Program-made: the position numbers and the translations under genes
Shown here: positions 7,931-15,327 of the stretch, piece by piece
Position numbering within the stretch: position 1 is the stretch's first letter
Layout: each line of letters begins with the position of its first letter
Source of the DNA: Clostridia bacterium
Lineage (GTDB): Bacteria; Bacillota; Clostridia; Oscillospirales; CAG-382
Length of the DNA stretch: 35,212 bases
Assembly (NCBI GenBank): GCA_017560145.1
Contig: JAFYON010000123.1
Span: forward strand, 1 to 35,212
Reading direction: 5' to 3'
The notes under the pieces: model-generated
Told to the model about the DNA's origin: nothing
What the model saw: the letters and a program-made list of their open reading frames with translations, nothing else
Database searches by the model: none

Positions 7931-9526
7931 ATGGAAAAGAAACTTCTTTTGGGTAACGAAGCGGTTGCGCGCGGTCTTTACGAGGCAGGCGTGCGCGTGG
8001 TTTCGTCCTACCCCGGAACCCCCAGCACCGAAATTACCGAAGCGGTAAGCAAATACGAAGAAATTTACTCCGAATGGGCACCCAACGAAAAGGTTGCCTT
8101 TGAGGTTGCAATAGGCGCTTCCTTCGGCGGCGCAAGATCCTTCTGTGCAATGAAGCACGTTGGCTTGAACGTTGCGGCAGACCCTCTTTACACCGCATCC
8201 TATATCGGCGTTAACGGCGGTATGGTCTGTGCGGTTGCAGACGATCCCGGAATGCACTCCTCCCAAAACGAGCAGGATTCCCGTCGTCACGCAATTGCCG
8301 CAAAGGTTCCCATGCTCGAGCCGTCTGACAGTCAGGAAGCACTCGATTTCACCAAGATCGCTTACGATCTGTCCGAAAGATTCGATGCGCCCTTCCTTCT
8401 CCGTCTTTCTACAAGAATTTCCCACTCGCGTTCGCTCGTTACCGTTAACGACCGCGCAGATATGGAATTAAAGCCCTATAACCGCGACGTTATGAAAAAC
8501 GTTATGATGCCTGCAATGGCTCGCAAGGCTCACGCAAAGGTCGAAGCGCGCAACGCCGCTATCACCGAATGGGCAGATACCGAGGCATTCGAGCTTGGCG
8601 TTAACCGCGAAGAAATTTTCTCGGACGAGATCGGCGTTATCGCGGCAGGCAGCACCTATGCCTACGCTCGCGAGGCGCTTGGCGAAAAGGCAAGTTATTT
8701 AAAGCTCGGTATCGTTAATCCGCTTCCCGTTAATGCGATAATCGAATTCGCAAAGAAGGTAAAAACCCTTTACGTTATCGAAGAGCTTGACGATATTATC
8801 GAAACTCACTGCATAAAATTGGGTGTGAAGGTTATCGGCCGCGAGGTATTTCCTCCTCTCGGCGAATACAATCAGGCAATCATCGCAAAGGCGATCCGTA
8901 ACAAGGAAAACGAATTTGCCGCAGTTGATTGCGACGTGCCCGCGCGTCCTCCCGTGCTTTGCCCCGGTTGTCCTCACAGAGGTCTTTACTACGCGCTCAA
9001 GAGCCTTAACCTTTACGTAAGCGGCGATATCGGCTGCTATACTCTCGGCGCACAAGCTCCTCTTTCGATGATGGACACCTGCGTATGTATGGGCGCATCG
9101 GTTTCTGCGCTTCACGGCTATAACACCGCGCGCGGAAGCGAGGCGGCAAAGAAGTCGATCGCGGTTATCGGCGACTCGACCTTTATCCACTCGGGCATCA
9201 CCGGTCTTATCGATATCGTATACAACAAGGGTATTTCGACCGTTATCGTGCTCGATAACTCGATCACCGGTATGACAGGTCACCAGAACAATCCCCTTAA
9301 CGGCAAGACCATCAAGGGCGACCCCACCACCGCAGTTGACCTTGAAGCACTTGCGAAGGCTATCGGTATCAACCGTGTCGTTGTTGTCGATCCCTTTGAT
9401 ATCAAGGGCACGAAGGCGGCTGTTGAAGCGGAATTGCAAGCAGAGGAGCCCTCGTTGGTTATCTCGAGAAGACCCTGCGCGCTTCTTAAGAGCGTTAAGC
9501 ACGAGCCTGCTTTGACGGTTGACTAA
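7931..9526 (+). CDS. iorA: Indolepyruvate:ferredoxin oxidoreductase alpha subunit, cut short by an in-frame TAA
   Basis: Thiamine-diphosphate enzyme that, with IorB, oxidatively decarboxylates aryl pyruvates to aryl-acetyl-CoA and reduces ferredoxin (or runs in reverse). Domain I begins at once (LLGNEAVARGLYEAGVRVVSSYPGTPSTEI); CPGCPHRGLYYALK near residue 340 opens the ThDP domain, with GDIGCYTLG and GDS...LDNSITGMTGHQNNP binding ThDP and magnesium. The 531-aa frame stops at TAA (9524-9526) right after LTVD. The same frame then continues with 55 codons that encode the expected two-cluster ferredoxin domain, to a TAA at 9692-9694. Full length would be 587 codons including the interrupting one, normal for IorA. 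The truncated product lacks the iron-sulfur domain. RBS AAGGAAC upstream. Confidence 0.93.
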   Translation: MEKKLLLGNEAVARGLYEAGVRVVSSYPGTPSTEITEAVSKYEEIYSEWAPNEKVAFEVAIGASFGGARSFCAMKHVGLNVAADPLYTASYIGVNGGMVCAVADDPGMHSSQNEQDSRRHAIAAKVPMLEPSDSQEALDFTKIAYDLSERFDAPFLLRLSTRISHSRSLVTVNDRADMELKPYNRDVMKNVMMPAMARKAHAKVEARNAAITEWADTEAFELGVNREEIFSDEIGVIAAGSTYAYAREALGEKASYLKLGIVNPLPVNAIIEFAKKVKTLYVIEELDDIIETHCIKLGVKVIGREVFPPLGEYNQAIIAKAIRNKENEFAAVDCDVPARPPVLCPGCPHRGLYYALKSLNLYVSGDIGCYTLGAQAPLSMMDTCVCMGASVSALHGYNTARGSEAAKKSIAVIGDSTFIHSGITGLIDIVYNKGISTVIVLDNSITGMTGHQNNPLNGKTIKGDPTTAVDLEALAKAIGINRVVVVDPFDIKGTKAAVEAELQAEEPSLVISRRPCALLKSVKHEPALTVD

Positions 9527-9694
9527 TCCAAGTGTGTCGGATGTAAGGCTTGCCTCAAGGTCGGCTGTCCCGCAATTTCTCAGAAGAAGCAAGAAAACGG
9601 CAAGACAAAAGCGTTTATCGACCCCAACCAGTGCTTGGGATGCGGTGTTTGTGTTGAAACCTGCCGTCTTGATGCGATCGTTAAAAACAGCTAA
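9527..9694 (+). pseudogene. iorA: Separated C-terminal 2x[4Fe-4S] ferredoxin domain of iorA
   Basis: In the same reading frame as iorA and directly after its TAA. It encodes SKCVGCKACLKVGCPAISQ and, further on, DPNQCLGCGVCVETCRLDAI: two CxxCxxC-type cluster motifs (C-x2-C-x2-C-x4-CP and C-x2-C-x2-C-x3-C) as at the end of intact IorA proteins. There is no ATG, GTG or ribosome binding site near its beginning, so independent translation is unlikely. The coding is otherwise undamaged, meaning a recent nonsense change (for example CAA to TAA), a sequence error, or readthrough. Confidence 0.85.
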
Positions 9695-9708
9695 GGAGGC
9701 GGAGTAAA

Positions 9709-10281
9709 ATGAATTCTATCAACATTCTTATTGTCGGCGTAGGCGGACAGGGCACACTCCTTGCCTCGAAGCTTATGGGTAAAATTTACATCGATAAGGG
9801 CTATGACGTAAAGGTAAGCGAGGTTCACGGTATGAGCCAGCGCGGCGGTAGCGTCGTTACATACGTGCGTGCAGGCGAAAAGGTCTTTTCTCCCGTAATC
9901 GAAAAGGGCGAAGCCGACGTTATGATCTCCTTCGAGGCACTCGAAAGCGCACGTTGGTTGCCTTATCTTAAAAAGGACGGCGTTGTTATCTCCAACACCG
10001 CACAAATCGATCCTATGCCCGTAATTATGGGCAATGCCGAATACCCCGAAAACCCGATCGGACTTATCGAAAAGGCGGGCATTAAGGTGGTTGCGGCAGA
10101 CGCGCTTGCACTTGCCGAACAGGCAGGAAGCGCAAAATCTGTAAACATCGTTCTTCTCGGTATCGCCGCAAAGCAGCTTGGTATCGACAAGGCAGAATGC
10201 CTTGACGCTATCCGTGCAACCGTACCGCAAAAGACGGTCGAGGTCAATGAAAAAGCGTTTGAATTGGGTTATAATCTCTGA
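9709..10281 (+). CDS. iorB: Indolepyruvate:ferredoxin oxidoreductase beta subunit
   Basis: Small (gamma-type) subunit of the 2-oxoacid:ferredoxin oxidoreductase, 190 aa. It opens with INILIVGVGGQGTLLASKLM and has the strongly conserved SEVHGMSQRGGSVVTYVR, followed by PVIEKGEADVMISFEALESAR, all standard for IorB. TAAGGAGGCGGAG lies just before the start, overlapping the final stop of the iorA frame region. Forms the catalytic complex with IorA. Complete and undamaged, unlike its partner. Confidence 0.95.
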   Translation: MNSINILIVGVGGQGTLLASKLMGKIYIDKGYDVKVSEVHGMSQRGGSVVTYVRAGEKVFSPVIEKGEADVMISFEALESARWLPYLKKDGVVISNTAQIDPMPVIMGNAEYPENPIGLIEKAGIKVVAADALALAEQAGSAKSVNIVLLGIAAKQLGIDKAECLDAIRATVPQKTVEVNEKAFELGYNL

Positions 10282-10300
10282 TTAAGGAAGTGTAATAGCA

Positions 10301-11599
10301 ATGAGAATCTTCAAGCCGGAGGTAGAATGTGCCTCCCGTGACGAAATGAAGGCGCTCCAAACAGAACGTCTTAAAAAAATGGTAAAGAACGCTTATGAAA
10401 ACGTACCTTTTTATAAGCAAAAGTTGGACGAAGCAGGCGTTTCGCCCGACGATATAAAGTCGATCGACGACATTACAAAGCTGCCCTTTACGGTAAAAAC
10501 CGATCTCCGCGATAATTACCCCTTCGGTCTTTTCGCGGTGCCCAACAGCGAGCTTGTCCGTGTACACGCCTCCTCGGGCACAACCGGAAAGCAAACCGTT
10601 GTAGGATATACCAAAAACGATATTGACGTATGGTCGGAAAGCGCGGCACGTGCGATCGTCGCAACCGGCGGAAGCAAGGACGATATCGTTCACGTTTCCT
10701 ATGGCTACGGTCTGTTCACGGGCGGCTTGGGACTTCACTACGGCGCCGAATATCTCGGTGCGACCGCGATCCCCGTTTCGACCGGTAATACCGCAAGACA
10801 ACTTCAGATCTTTCAGGATTTCGGCTCGACCGTGCTTTGCTGTACTCCCTCTTACGCAATGTATCTCGGTGAATACAGACGCGACAACAACATCCCCCTT
10901 GAAAGCTTAAAGCTCCGTGCAGGTATTTTCGGGGCAGAGCCCTGGACCGATGAAATGCGCAAAAAGATCGAAGAGCTTTTGGGTATCGAGGCATACGATA
11001 TCTACGGACTTTCCGAGATCGCAGGCCCCGGCGTTTCCTTCGACTGCGAAGCGCATAACGGCTTGCATATCAACGAGGACTACTTCTATCCCGAGGTTAT
11101 CGATCCCGAAACCTTAAAGCCGCTTCCCGACGGCGAGATCGGCGAGCTTGTGTTCACCTGTATCGGCAAGGAGGCACTTCCTCTTATCCGCTACCGTACC
11201 CGTGACCTTTGCTCGATCACGCGTGAAAAATGTGCTTGCGGCAGAACCTTGGTAAGAATGAGCAAGCCTGTCGGACGTAGCGACGATATGCTTATTATCC
11301 GCGGTGTAAACGTATTCCCGAGCCAGATCGAGCACGTTCTCCTTCAGCAGGGAATGGAGCCCAACTACCTTATCACCGTTGACAGAATCAACAATCTCGA
11401 CACGCTGACGGTAGACGTTGAAATGAATCTCGACACCTTCTCGGACACCGTAAAAGCGCTCGAAAATACAAAGAAAAAGCTTGAAAACGCTATGCAGAGC
11501 ACGCTTAACGTTCACGCTAACATCCGCTTTGTGGAATACGGAAGTCTTCCCAGAAGCGAGGGCAAGGCAAAGCGTGTTATAGACAACCGCAAGAAATAA
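10301..11599 (+). CDS. paaK: Phenylacetate-CoA ligase family protein, copy 2
   Basis: Second aryl-CoA ligase of the operon, 432 aa. ATP loop SSGTTGKQT at 91-99, YDIYGLSEIAGPGVSFDCE in the middle, GRSDDMLIIRGVNVFPSQIE and the catalytic GKAKRV at 421-426 in the C-terminal domain; CACGRT is also present. It resembles copy 1 along its whole length but differs clearly, for example FGAEPWTDEMRKKIEE against GSEGSTPEMRAEIEK in the region near the substrate pocket. Two non-identical ligases flanking iorAB suggest different aryl acids or opposite directions. RBS TTAAGGAAG upstream. Confidence 0.92.
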   Translation: MRIFKPEVECASRDEMKALQTERLKKMVKNAYENVPFYKQKLDEAGVSPDDIKSIDDITKLPFTVKTDLRDNYPFGLFAVPNSELVRVHASSGTTGKQTVVGYTKNDIDVWSESAARAIVATGGSKDDIVHVSYGYGLFTGGLGLHYGAEYLGATAIPVSTGNTARQLQIFQDFGSTVLCCTPSYAMYLGEYRRDNNIPLESLKLRAGIFGAEPWTDEMRKKIEELLGIEAYDIYGLSEIAGPGVSFDCEAHNGLHINEDYFYPEVIDPETLKPLPDGEIGELVFTCIGKEALPLIRYRTRDLCSITREKCACGRTLVRMSKPVGRSDDMLIIRGVNVFPSQIEHVLLQQGMEPNYLITVDRINNLDTLTVDVEMNLDTFSDTVKALENTKKKLENAMQSTLNVHANIRFVEYGSLPRSEGKAKRVIDNRKK

Positions 11600-11618
11600 A
11601 CACGAAAGGACAACAGAT

Positions 11619-12050
11619 ATGTATATCAAACAGCTTTCCGTTTTCGTTGAAAATAAAGACGGCAGACTTGCCGAAATTACTACTATAATCGCAAACGCGG
11701 GCATCGATATCCGCGCACTCTCTATTGCAGATACGACCGATTTCGGTATTCTTCGCCTTGTTGTAGATAAGCCCTATGAAGCCGAGGATATTTTGAAGGC
11801 GGCGGGTCTTACCGTTTCGCTTACCGACGTTATCGCCATCGGTATCCCCGACAGACCGGGCGGATTTGCCGAAACCATTACCGCCGTTGCAAACAAAGCC
11901 GTTGCGGTTGAATATATGTATGCGTTCATCTCGCGCGAGCAGGACCGCGCCTACCTCATTATGCGCGTTGCAGATAACGAAACCGCTATCGCCGCGCTCA
12001 GAGCACAGGGCTGCGATTTGCTCGACGGAGAAAGCGTTTACCAGTTATAA
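11619..12050 (+). CDS. Tandem ACT-domain protein
   Basis: 143 aa made of two ACT domains: residues about 1-67 (IKQLSVFVENKDGRLAEITTIIANAGIDIRALSIADT) and 68-143 (TDVIAIGIPDRPGGFAETITAVANKAVAVEYMYAF). Both have the Gly of the ligand-binding turn (KDGRL, RPGGF). There is no catalytic or DNA-binding domain. Such stand-alone ACT pairs often follow paaK/ior genes in anaerobes; amino-acid binding and feedback on the pathway are plausible but not shown. RBS GAAAGGAC; last gene before a strong terminator. Confidence 0.88.
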   Translation: MYIKQLSVFVENKDGRLAEITTIIANAGIDIRALSIADTTDFGILRLVVDKPYEAEDILKAAGLTVSLTDVIAIGIPDRPGGFAETITAVANKAVAVEYMYAFISREQDRAYLIMRVADNETAIAALRAQGCDLLDGESVYQL

Positions 12051-12057
12051 TATTATG

Positions 12058-12092
12058 CTCCCCCGCTATTTGATACGGGGGAGCTTTTCTTT
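12058..12092 (+). terminator. Rho-independent terminator closing the aryl-acid operon
   Basis: GCTCCCC (12058-12064) pairs with GGGGAGC (12078-12084), followed by TTTTCTTT. The ribosome binding site of the next gene begins directly after it. Confidence 0.9.
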
Positions 12093-12104
12093 AAGGAGCA
12101 TCCT

Positions 12105-12929
12105 ATGAAGCACACAGAATGGATGACGGCGATTTCAACGAATCGCACCGATTACGAGCTTTTAAGCGAGCTAAAGCGCTGTTCTATCGACGGAATCGAG
12201 CTTTCGGTCAACGAATGGGAGGTTTGCAATATCGATTGGGAAGGACTTTGCGAGAATGCAAAAAGGGCAGGGGTTGCTCTTTTGTCCTACCATCTCCCGT
12301 TTGGCGACAAAAGCGATATTTCCGGTATGAACGCCGAATTGCGCCAAAGAGCGATCGAATGGCACAAGGAATTGATCAAAAAAGCGTCGGATATCGGAAT
12401 AAAGCGCTTTATTATCCACCCCTCCTACGAGCCTATTGCGGACGACGAAAGGGAAGCAAGGCTTGGCTTGGCAAGAGAGGGCTTGATTGCGCTTGCAGAA
12501 TATGCCGATACGCTTGGCGCCGTTATATGCGTCGAGGACCTGCCCCGAAGCTGCTTGGGTCACAACGTCGAGGAGATGCAATATCTTGTCGGCGGTGACG
12601 AAAGATTGCGCGTTTGCTTCGACGTAAACCACCTTCTTGCCATTTACGGCTGTACGCATAAGGATTTTGTCGATGCGCTTGGAGACAAGATCGTTACCTG
12701 CCATATGAGCGATTATGATTTCGTCGATGAAAAGCATTTTTTCTGCGGCAACGGCGATATAAATTGGGATGAGCTTATCGGTCTTCTCGAGTCGGTCGGA
12801 TATTGCGGCCCCTTCCTTTACGAGGGCGGATTTGCTCCCCACCGTGTAAGAACCGATGTCCCGTTCGGAACCTTCGCCGAGGCGCGCGAAAGACAGATGA
12901 ATATAAGAAGCTTTAAGGGTAAACAATAA
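12105..12929 (+). CDS. Sugar phosphate isomerase/epimerase family protein (xylose isomerase-like TIM barrel)
   Basis: 274 aa AP-endonuclease-2/xylose-isomerase-like TIM barrel. Likely metal ligands sit at barrel strand ends: SYHLPF, FIIHPSYEP, ICVEDLPRS, VCFDVNHL, VTCHMSDYDF and the late FLYEGGF. This E/D-H pattern is typical of the family, which includes epimerases, isomerases and endonuclease IV-like folds; the actual substrate cannot be read from the sequence. RBS TAAGGAG. It lies behind a terminator, so it is expressed by readthrough or from an unseen promoter. Confidence 0.85.
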   Translation: MKHTEWMTAISTNRTDYELLSELKRCSIDGIELSVNEWEVCNIDWEGLCENAKRAGVALLSYHLPFGDKSDISGMNAELRQRAIEWHKELIKKASDIGIKRFIIHPSYEPIADDEREARLGLAREGLIALAEYADTLGAVICVEDLPRSCLGHNVEEMQYLVGGDERLRVCFDVNHLLAIYGCTHKDFVDALGDKIVTCHMSDYDFVDEKHFFCGNGDINWDELIGLLESVGYCGPFLYEGGFAPHRVRTDVPFGTFAEARERQMNIRSFKGKQ

Positions 12930-12950
12930 AGTAAAAGTCAATTTTACTTT
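12928..12950 (+). terminator. AT-rich perfect hairpin after the TIM-barrel gene, possible weak terminator
   Basis: AAAGTAAAA (12928-12936) and TTTTACTTT (12942-12950) are perfect inverted arms with a five-base loop. The stem is AT-rich and only partly followed by T, so termination would be weak. Confidence 0.4.
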
Positions 12951-13009
12951 CCGTCGCGGGTTTTTAAGCTTTCCCGAAATAAAAAACCTCCGTGCGCGTA
13001 CTAAAAATA

Positions 13010-13037
13010 TTGACAAATCGCAAAAAAGTGGTATACT
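13010..13037 (+). promoter_or_regulatory. Sigma-A promoter for the thrS leader
   Basis: TTGACA (13010-13015), 16-nt spacer, TATACT (13032-13037). A transcript would start near 13044, just before the T-box stem I. Confidence 0.75.
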
Positions 13038-13043
13038 AACCTT

Positions 13044-13254
13044 AGGAATGTGATAATAGCAGAACAAGTTCGGTTTTTACGTCTTTCCAGAGAATTAACG
13101 CCGTGGGCTGAAAGCGTTATAAGAAACGGGTTTCCGAATACCGCCTGCTTAGCATCAAGAATTTAATATCAAGTAAAAAGTACGGGTGGAACCGTGCGAT
13201 ACCTATGTATTTGCACCCCGACAGTTTGGTAAAACAAATTGTCGGGGCTTTTTT
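13044..13254 (+). ncRNA. T-box riboswitch, threonine specificity
   Basis: tRNA-sensing leader of thrS. Stem I base: AGCAG (13058-13062) pairs with CTGCT (13145-13149); AGAGA is at 13089-13093. In the 3' side of stem I the specifier position GAAT-ACC-GCC gives ACC (13140-13142), a threonine codon, matching the gene downstream. The T-box sequence GGGTGGAACCGTGC (13184-13197) contains TGGA, which pairs with a UCCA tRNA 3' end, as expected for a tRNA-Thr with U73. The terminator at 13216-13254 competes with the antiterminator. Uncharged tRNA-Thr should raise expression. Confidence 0.95.
13216..13254 (+). terminator. Leader terminator of the thrS T-box
   Basis: CCCCGACAgTTTG pairs with CAAAtTGTCGGGG across a short loop, followed by CTTTTTT. 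Confidence 0.92.
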
Positions 13255-13284
13255 ATTGAAAATAACGTCGAAAGGAAATAAAAA

Positions 13285-15216
13285 ATGAAACTTATCATTA
13301 ACGGAAACGAATTTAACGTAAACGAAGCAAAAACCGTTTACGATGCCGCAAAGGAAGTCGAGCTTATCAGCCGCGCGGTTATCGCCGCAAAGGTAAACGG
13401 CAACGTTTGCGCGCTTAGTACCGAAATTAAAGAGGGCGACGATATCGCTCTTCTCACCTTTGCCGAAGCAGAGGGCAAGCAGGTGTTCCGTCACACCGCG
13501 GCACACATCCTCGCTCAGGCGGTTAAGCGCCTTTACCCCGCAACCAAGCTCACTATCGGCCCTGCGGTCGAAAACGGCTTCTATTACGATTTCGACAGCG
13601 AGATCCCCTTCACCCCCGAGGTTTTGAAAAAGCTCGAGGACGAAATGAAGAAGATCGTCAAGGAAAACCTCCTTATCGAGCGCTTCGAGCTTCCCCGTGC
13701 AGAGGCTATTGCATTTATGGAGGAAAGAGAAGAGCCCTATAAGGTTCAGCTTATCAACGAGCTTCCCGAGGATGCTATCATCTCCTTCTACCGCCAGGGC
13801 GAATTTGTTGACCTTTGCGCAGGTCCTCACCTCTTCTCGACCGGCGCAGTAAAGGCGATCAAGCTTATGCAGTGTACCGGCGCTTATTGGAAGGGCGATC
13901 AGAACAACAAGCAGCTTCAGCGTGTCTACGGTGCGGCATTCCCCTCCAAGGACGAAATGAATGCATATATCACTCAGCTTGAAGAAGCAAGAAAGCGCGA
14001 CCATAACAAGATCGGCCGTGAGCTTGAATATTTCACCACCGTTGACGTTATCGGTCAGGGTCTTCCCATCCTTATGCCCAAGGGCTCGCGCGTTATCCAG
14101 CTTATGCAGCGCTGGATCGAGGACGAGGAGCAAAAGCGCGGCTACCTTCTTACCAAAACTCCGCTTATGGCAAAGCGCGAGCTTTACAAGATCTCCGGCC
14201 ACTGGGATCACTACCGCGACGGTATGTTTATTATGGGCGATCCCGATGACGAAACAAAGGAATGCTTTGCGCTTCGTCCCATGACCTGCCCGTTCCAATA
14301 TCAGGTATTCCTCAACAAGCGCCGCTCCTATCGCGACCTTCCCATGCGCTTGGGCGAAACGAGTACGCTCTTCCGTAACGAGGACAGCGGCGAAATGCAC
14401 GGCCTTATCCGCGTTCGTCAGTTCACCATTTCCGAAGGTCACCTTGTTCTCCGTCCCGATCAGTTAGAAGAGGAATTCAAGGGCTGTGTCGAGCTTGCAA
14501 GATACTGCCTTGAAACGCTTGGCCTTTGGGAGGACTGCACCTTCCGCTTCTCGCAATGGGATCCCAAGCGTACCGACAAGTACGAGGGCACTCCCGAGCA
14601 ATGGAACGAGGCTCAGGATATTATGGGCAGATTGCTCGATAAGCTCGGCATCAATTACGAGATCGGTATCGACGAAGCGGCATTCTACGGCCCCAAGCTC
14701 GATATTCAGTGTAAGAACGTATTCGGTAAGGAGGACACCATCGTTACCATCCAGATCGATATGCTTCTTGCAAAGAAGTTCGGTATGGAATACGTTGACT
14801 CCGAAAATAAGCTCGTTAACCCCTATATCATTCACAGAACAAGCATGGGCTGCTATGAAAGAACGCTTGCGCTCCTTCTCGAAAAATATGCGGGCGCGCT
14901 TCCGATGTGGCTCTCTCCCACTCAGGCAACCGTTATACCCGTTAATGCAGATATGAACGGCTATGCGGCAGAGATCACCGCAAAGATGGAGGCCTGCGGC
15001 ATCCGTGTTCGTCTTGACGACCGTAACGAAACCATGGGCAAGCGTATCCGTGAGGCTCAGATCGAAAAGATCCCCTATATGCTCATCGTCGGTGGCAAGG
15101 AGCAGGAAACCAATTCGGTTTCTATCCGTAACCGCAAGGGCGAAGACCTTGGTGCATTGCCCGTTGACGAAATGCTGGCGAAATTCACTCTCGAGATCGC
15201 AACCAAAGCGAAGTAA
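13285..15216 (+). CDS. thrS: Threonine-tRNA ligase
   Basis: Class II aminoacyl-tRNA synthetase, 643 aa, full length. TGS domain at 1-62, then the editing domain with H70xxxH74 (FRHTAAHILAQAVKRLYP) and DLCAGPH near 175. The catalytic core has MPKGSRV (motif 1 region), RPMTCPF (zinc cysteine), FRNEDSGEMHGLIRVRQFT (motif 2) and GCYERTLALLLEKYAG (motif 3); the last 100 residues form the anticodon-binding domain (VRLDDRNETMGKRIREAQIEKIPYM). GAAAGGA lies before the start. Regulated by the T-box upstream; monocistronic by the terminator behind it. Confidence 0.98.
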   Translation: MKLIINGNEFNVNEAKTVYDAAKEVELISRAVIAAKVNGNVCALSTEIKEGDDIALLTFAEAEGKQVFRHTAAHILAQAVKRLYPATKLTIGPAVENGFYYDFDSEIPFTPEVLKKLEDEMKKIVKENLLIERFELPRAEAIAFMEEREEPYKVQLINELPEDAIISFYRQGEFVDLCAGPHLFSTGAVKAIKLMQCTGAYWKGDQNNKQLQRVYGAAFPSKDEMNAYITQLEEARKRDHNKIGRELEYFTTVDVIGQGLPILMPKGSRVIQLMQRWIEDEEQKRGYLLTKTPLMAKRELYKISGHWDHYRDGMFIMGDPDDETKECFALRPMTCPFQYQVFLNKRRSYRDLPMRLGETSTLFRNEDSGEMHGLIRVRQFTISEGHLVLRPDQLEEEFKGCVELARYCLETLGLWEDCTFRFSQWDPKRTDKYEGTPEQWNEAQDIMGRLLDKLGINYEIGIDEAAFYGPKLDIQCKNVFGKEDTIVTIQIDMLLAKKFGMEYVDSENKLVNPYIIHRTSMGCYERTLALLLEKYAGALPMWLSPTQATVIPVNADMNGYAAEITAKMEACGIRVRLDDRNETMGKRIREAQIEKIPYMLIVGGKEQETNSVSIRNRKGEDLGALPVDEMLAKFTLEIATKAK

Positions 15217-15226
15217 GAACGGCTTT

Positions 15227-15266
15227 AGTTCCCAAGAACCCTTTTTGAAAAAAGTGTTCTTGAACT
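15227..15266. repeat. Long imperfect palindrome behind thrS
   Basis: AGTTC..AAGAAC..TTTTT and AAAAA..GTTCTT-GAACT face each other over 40 nt around a GA loop, giving a nearly continuous hairpin on both strands. It sits 10 nt after the thrS stop and 19 nt before the bidirectional terminator. Could be a first terminator (no good T-tract follows) or a dispersed palindromic repeat. Confidence 0.6.
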
Positions 15267-15285
15267 CCCAAAAACTTTCATACAA

Positions 15286-15318
15286 AAAGGACTTCCGATT
15301 TGGAAGTCCTTTAAGTTT
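15286..15318. terminator. Bidirectional terminator between convergent thrS and the kinase gene
   Basis: AAAGGACTTCC (15286-15296) and GGAAGTCCTTT (15302-15312) form a perfect 11-bp stem with a five-base loop. T-rich sequence follows on the plus strand (AAGTTTTTT) and, on the minus strand, TTTTTGT. Confidence 0.9.
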
Positions 15319-15327
15319 TTTATAAGC

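Noticed and set aside
9524..9526. Selenocysteine or pyrrolysine recoding as explanation of the iorA stop
   Set aside because: The codon is TAA; known recoding uses TGA or TAG. No structured element was noticed directly after it.
9519..9707. 62-codon frame starting with TTG at the end of iorA
   Set aside because: It is in another frame from the ferredoxin domain, with no homology; the true coding continuation is in the iorA frame.
13117..14442. 441-codon minus-strand frame across the T-box and thrS
   Set aside because: Antisense of an unmistakable thrS and an RNA leader; no start signal and no recognisable domain.
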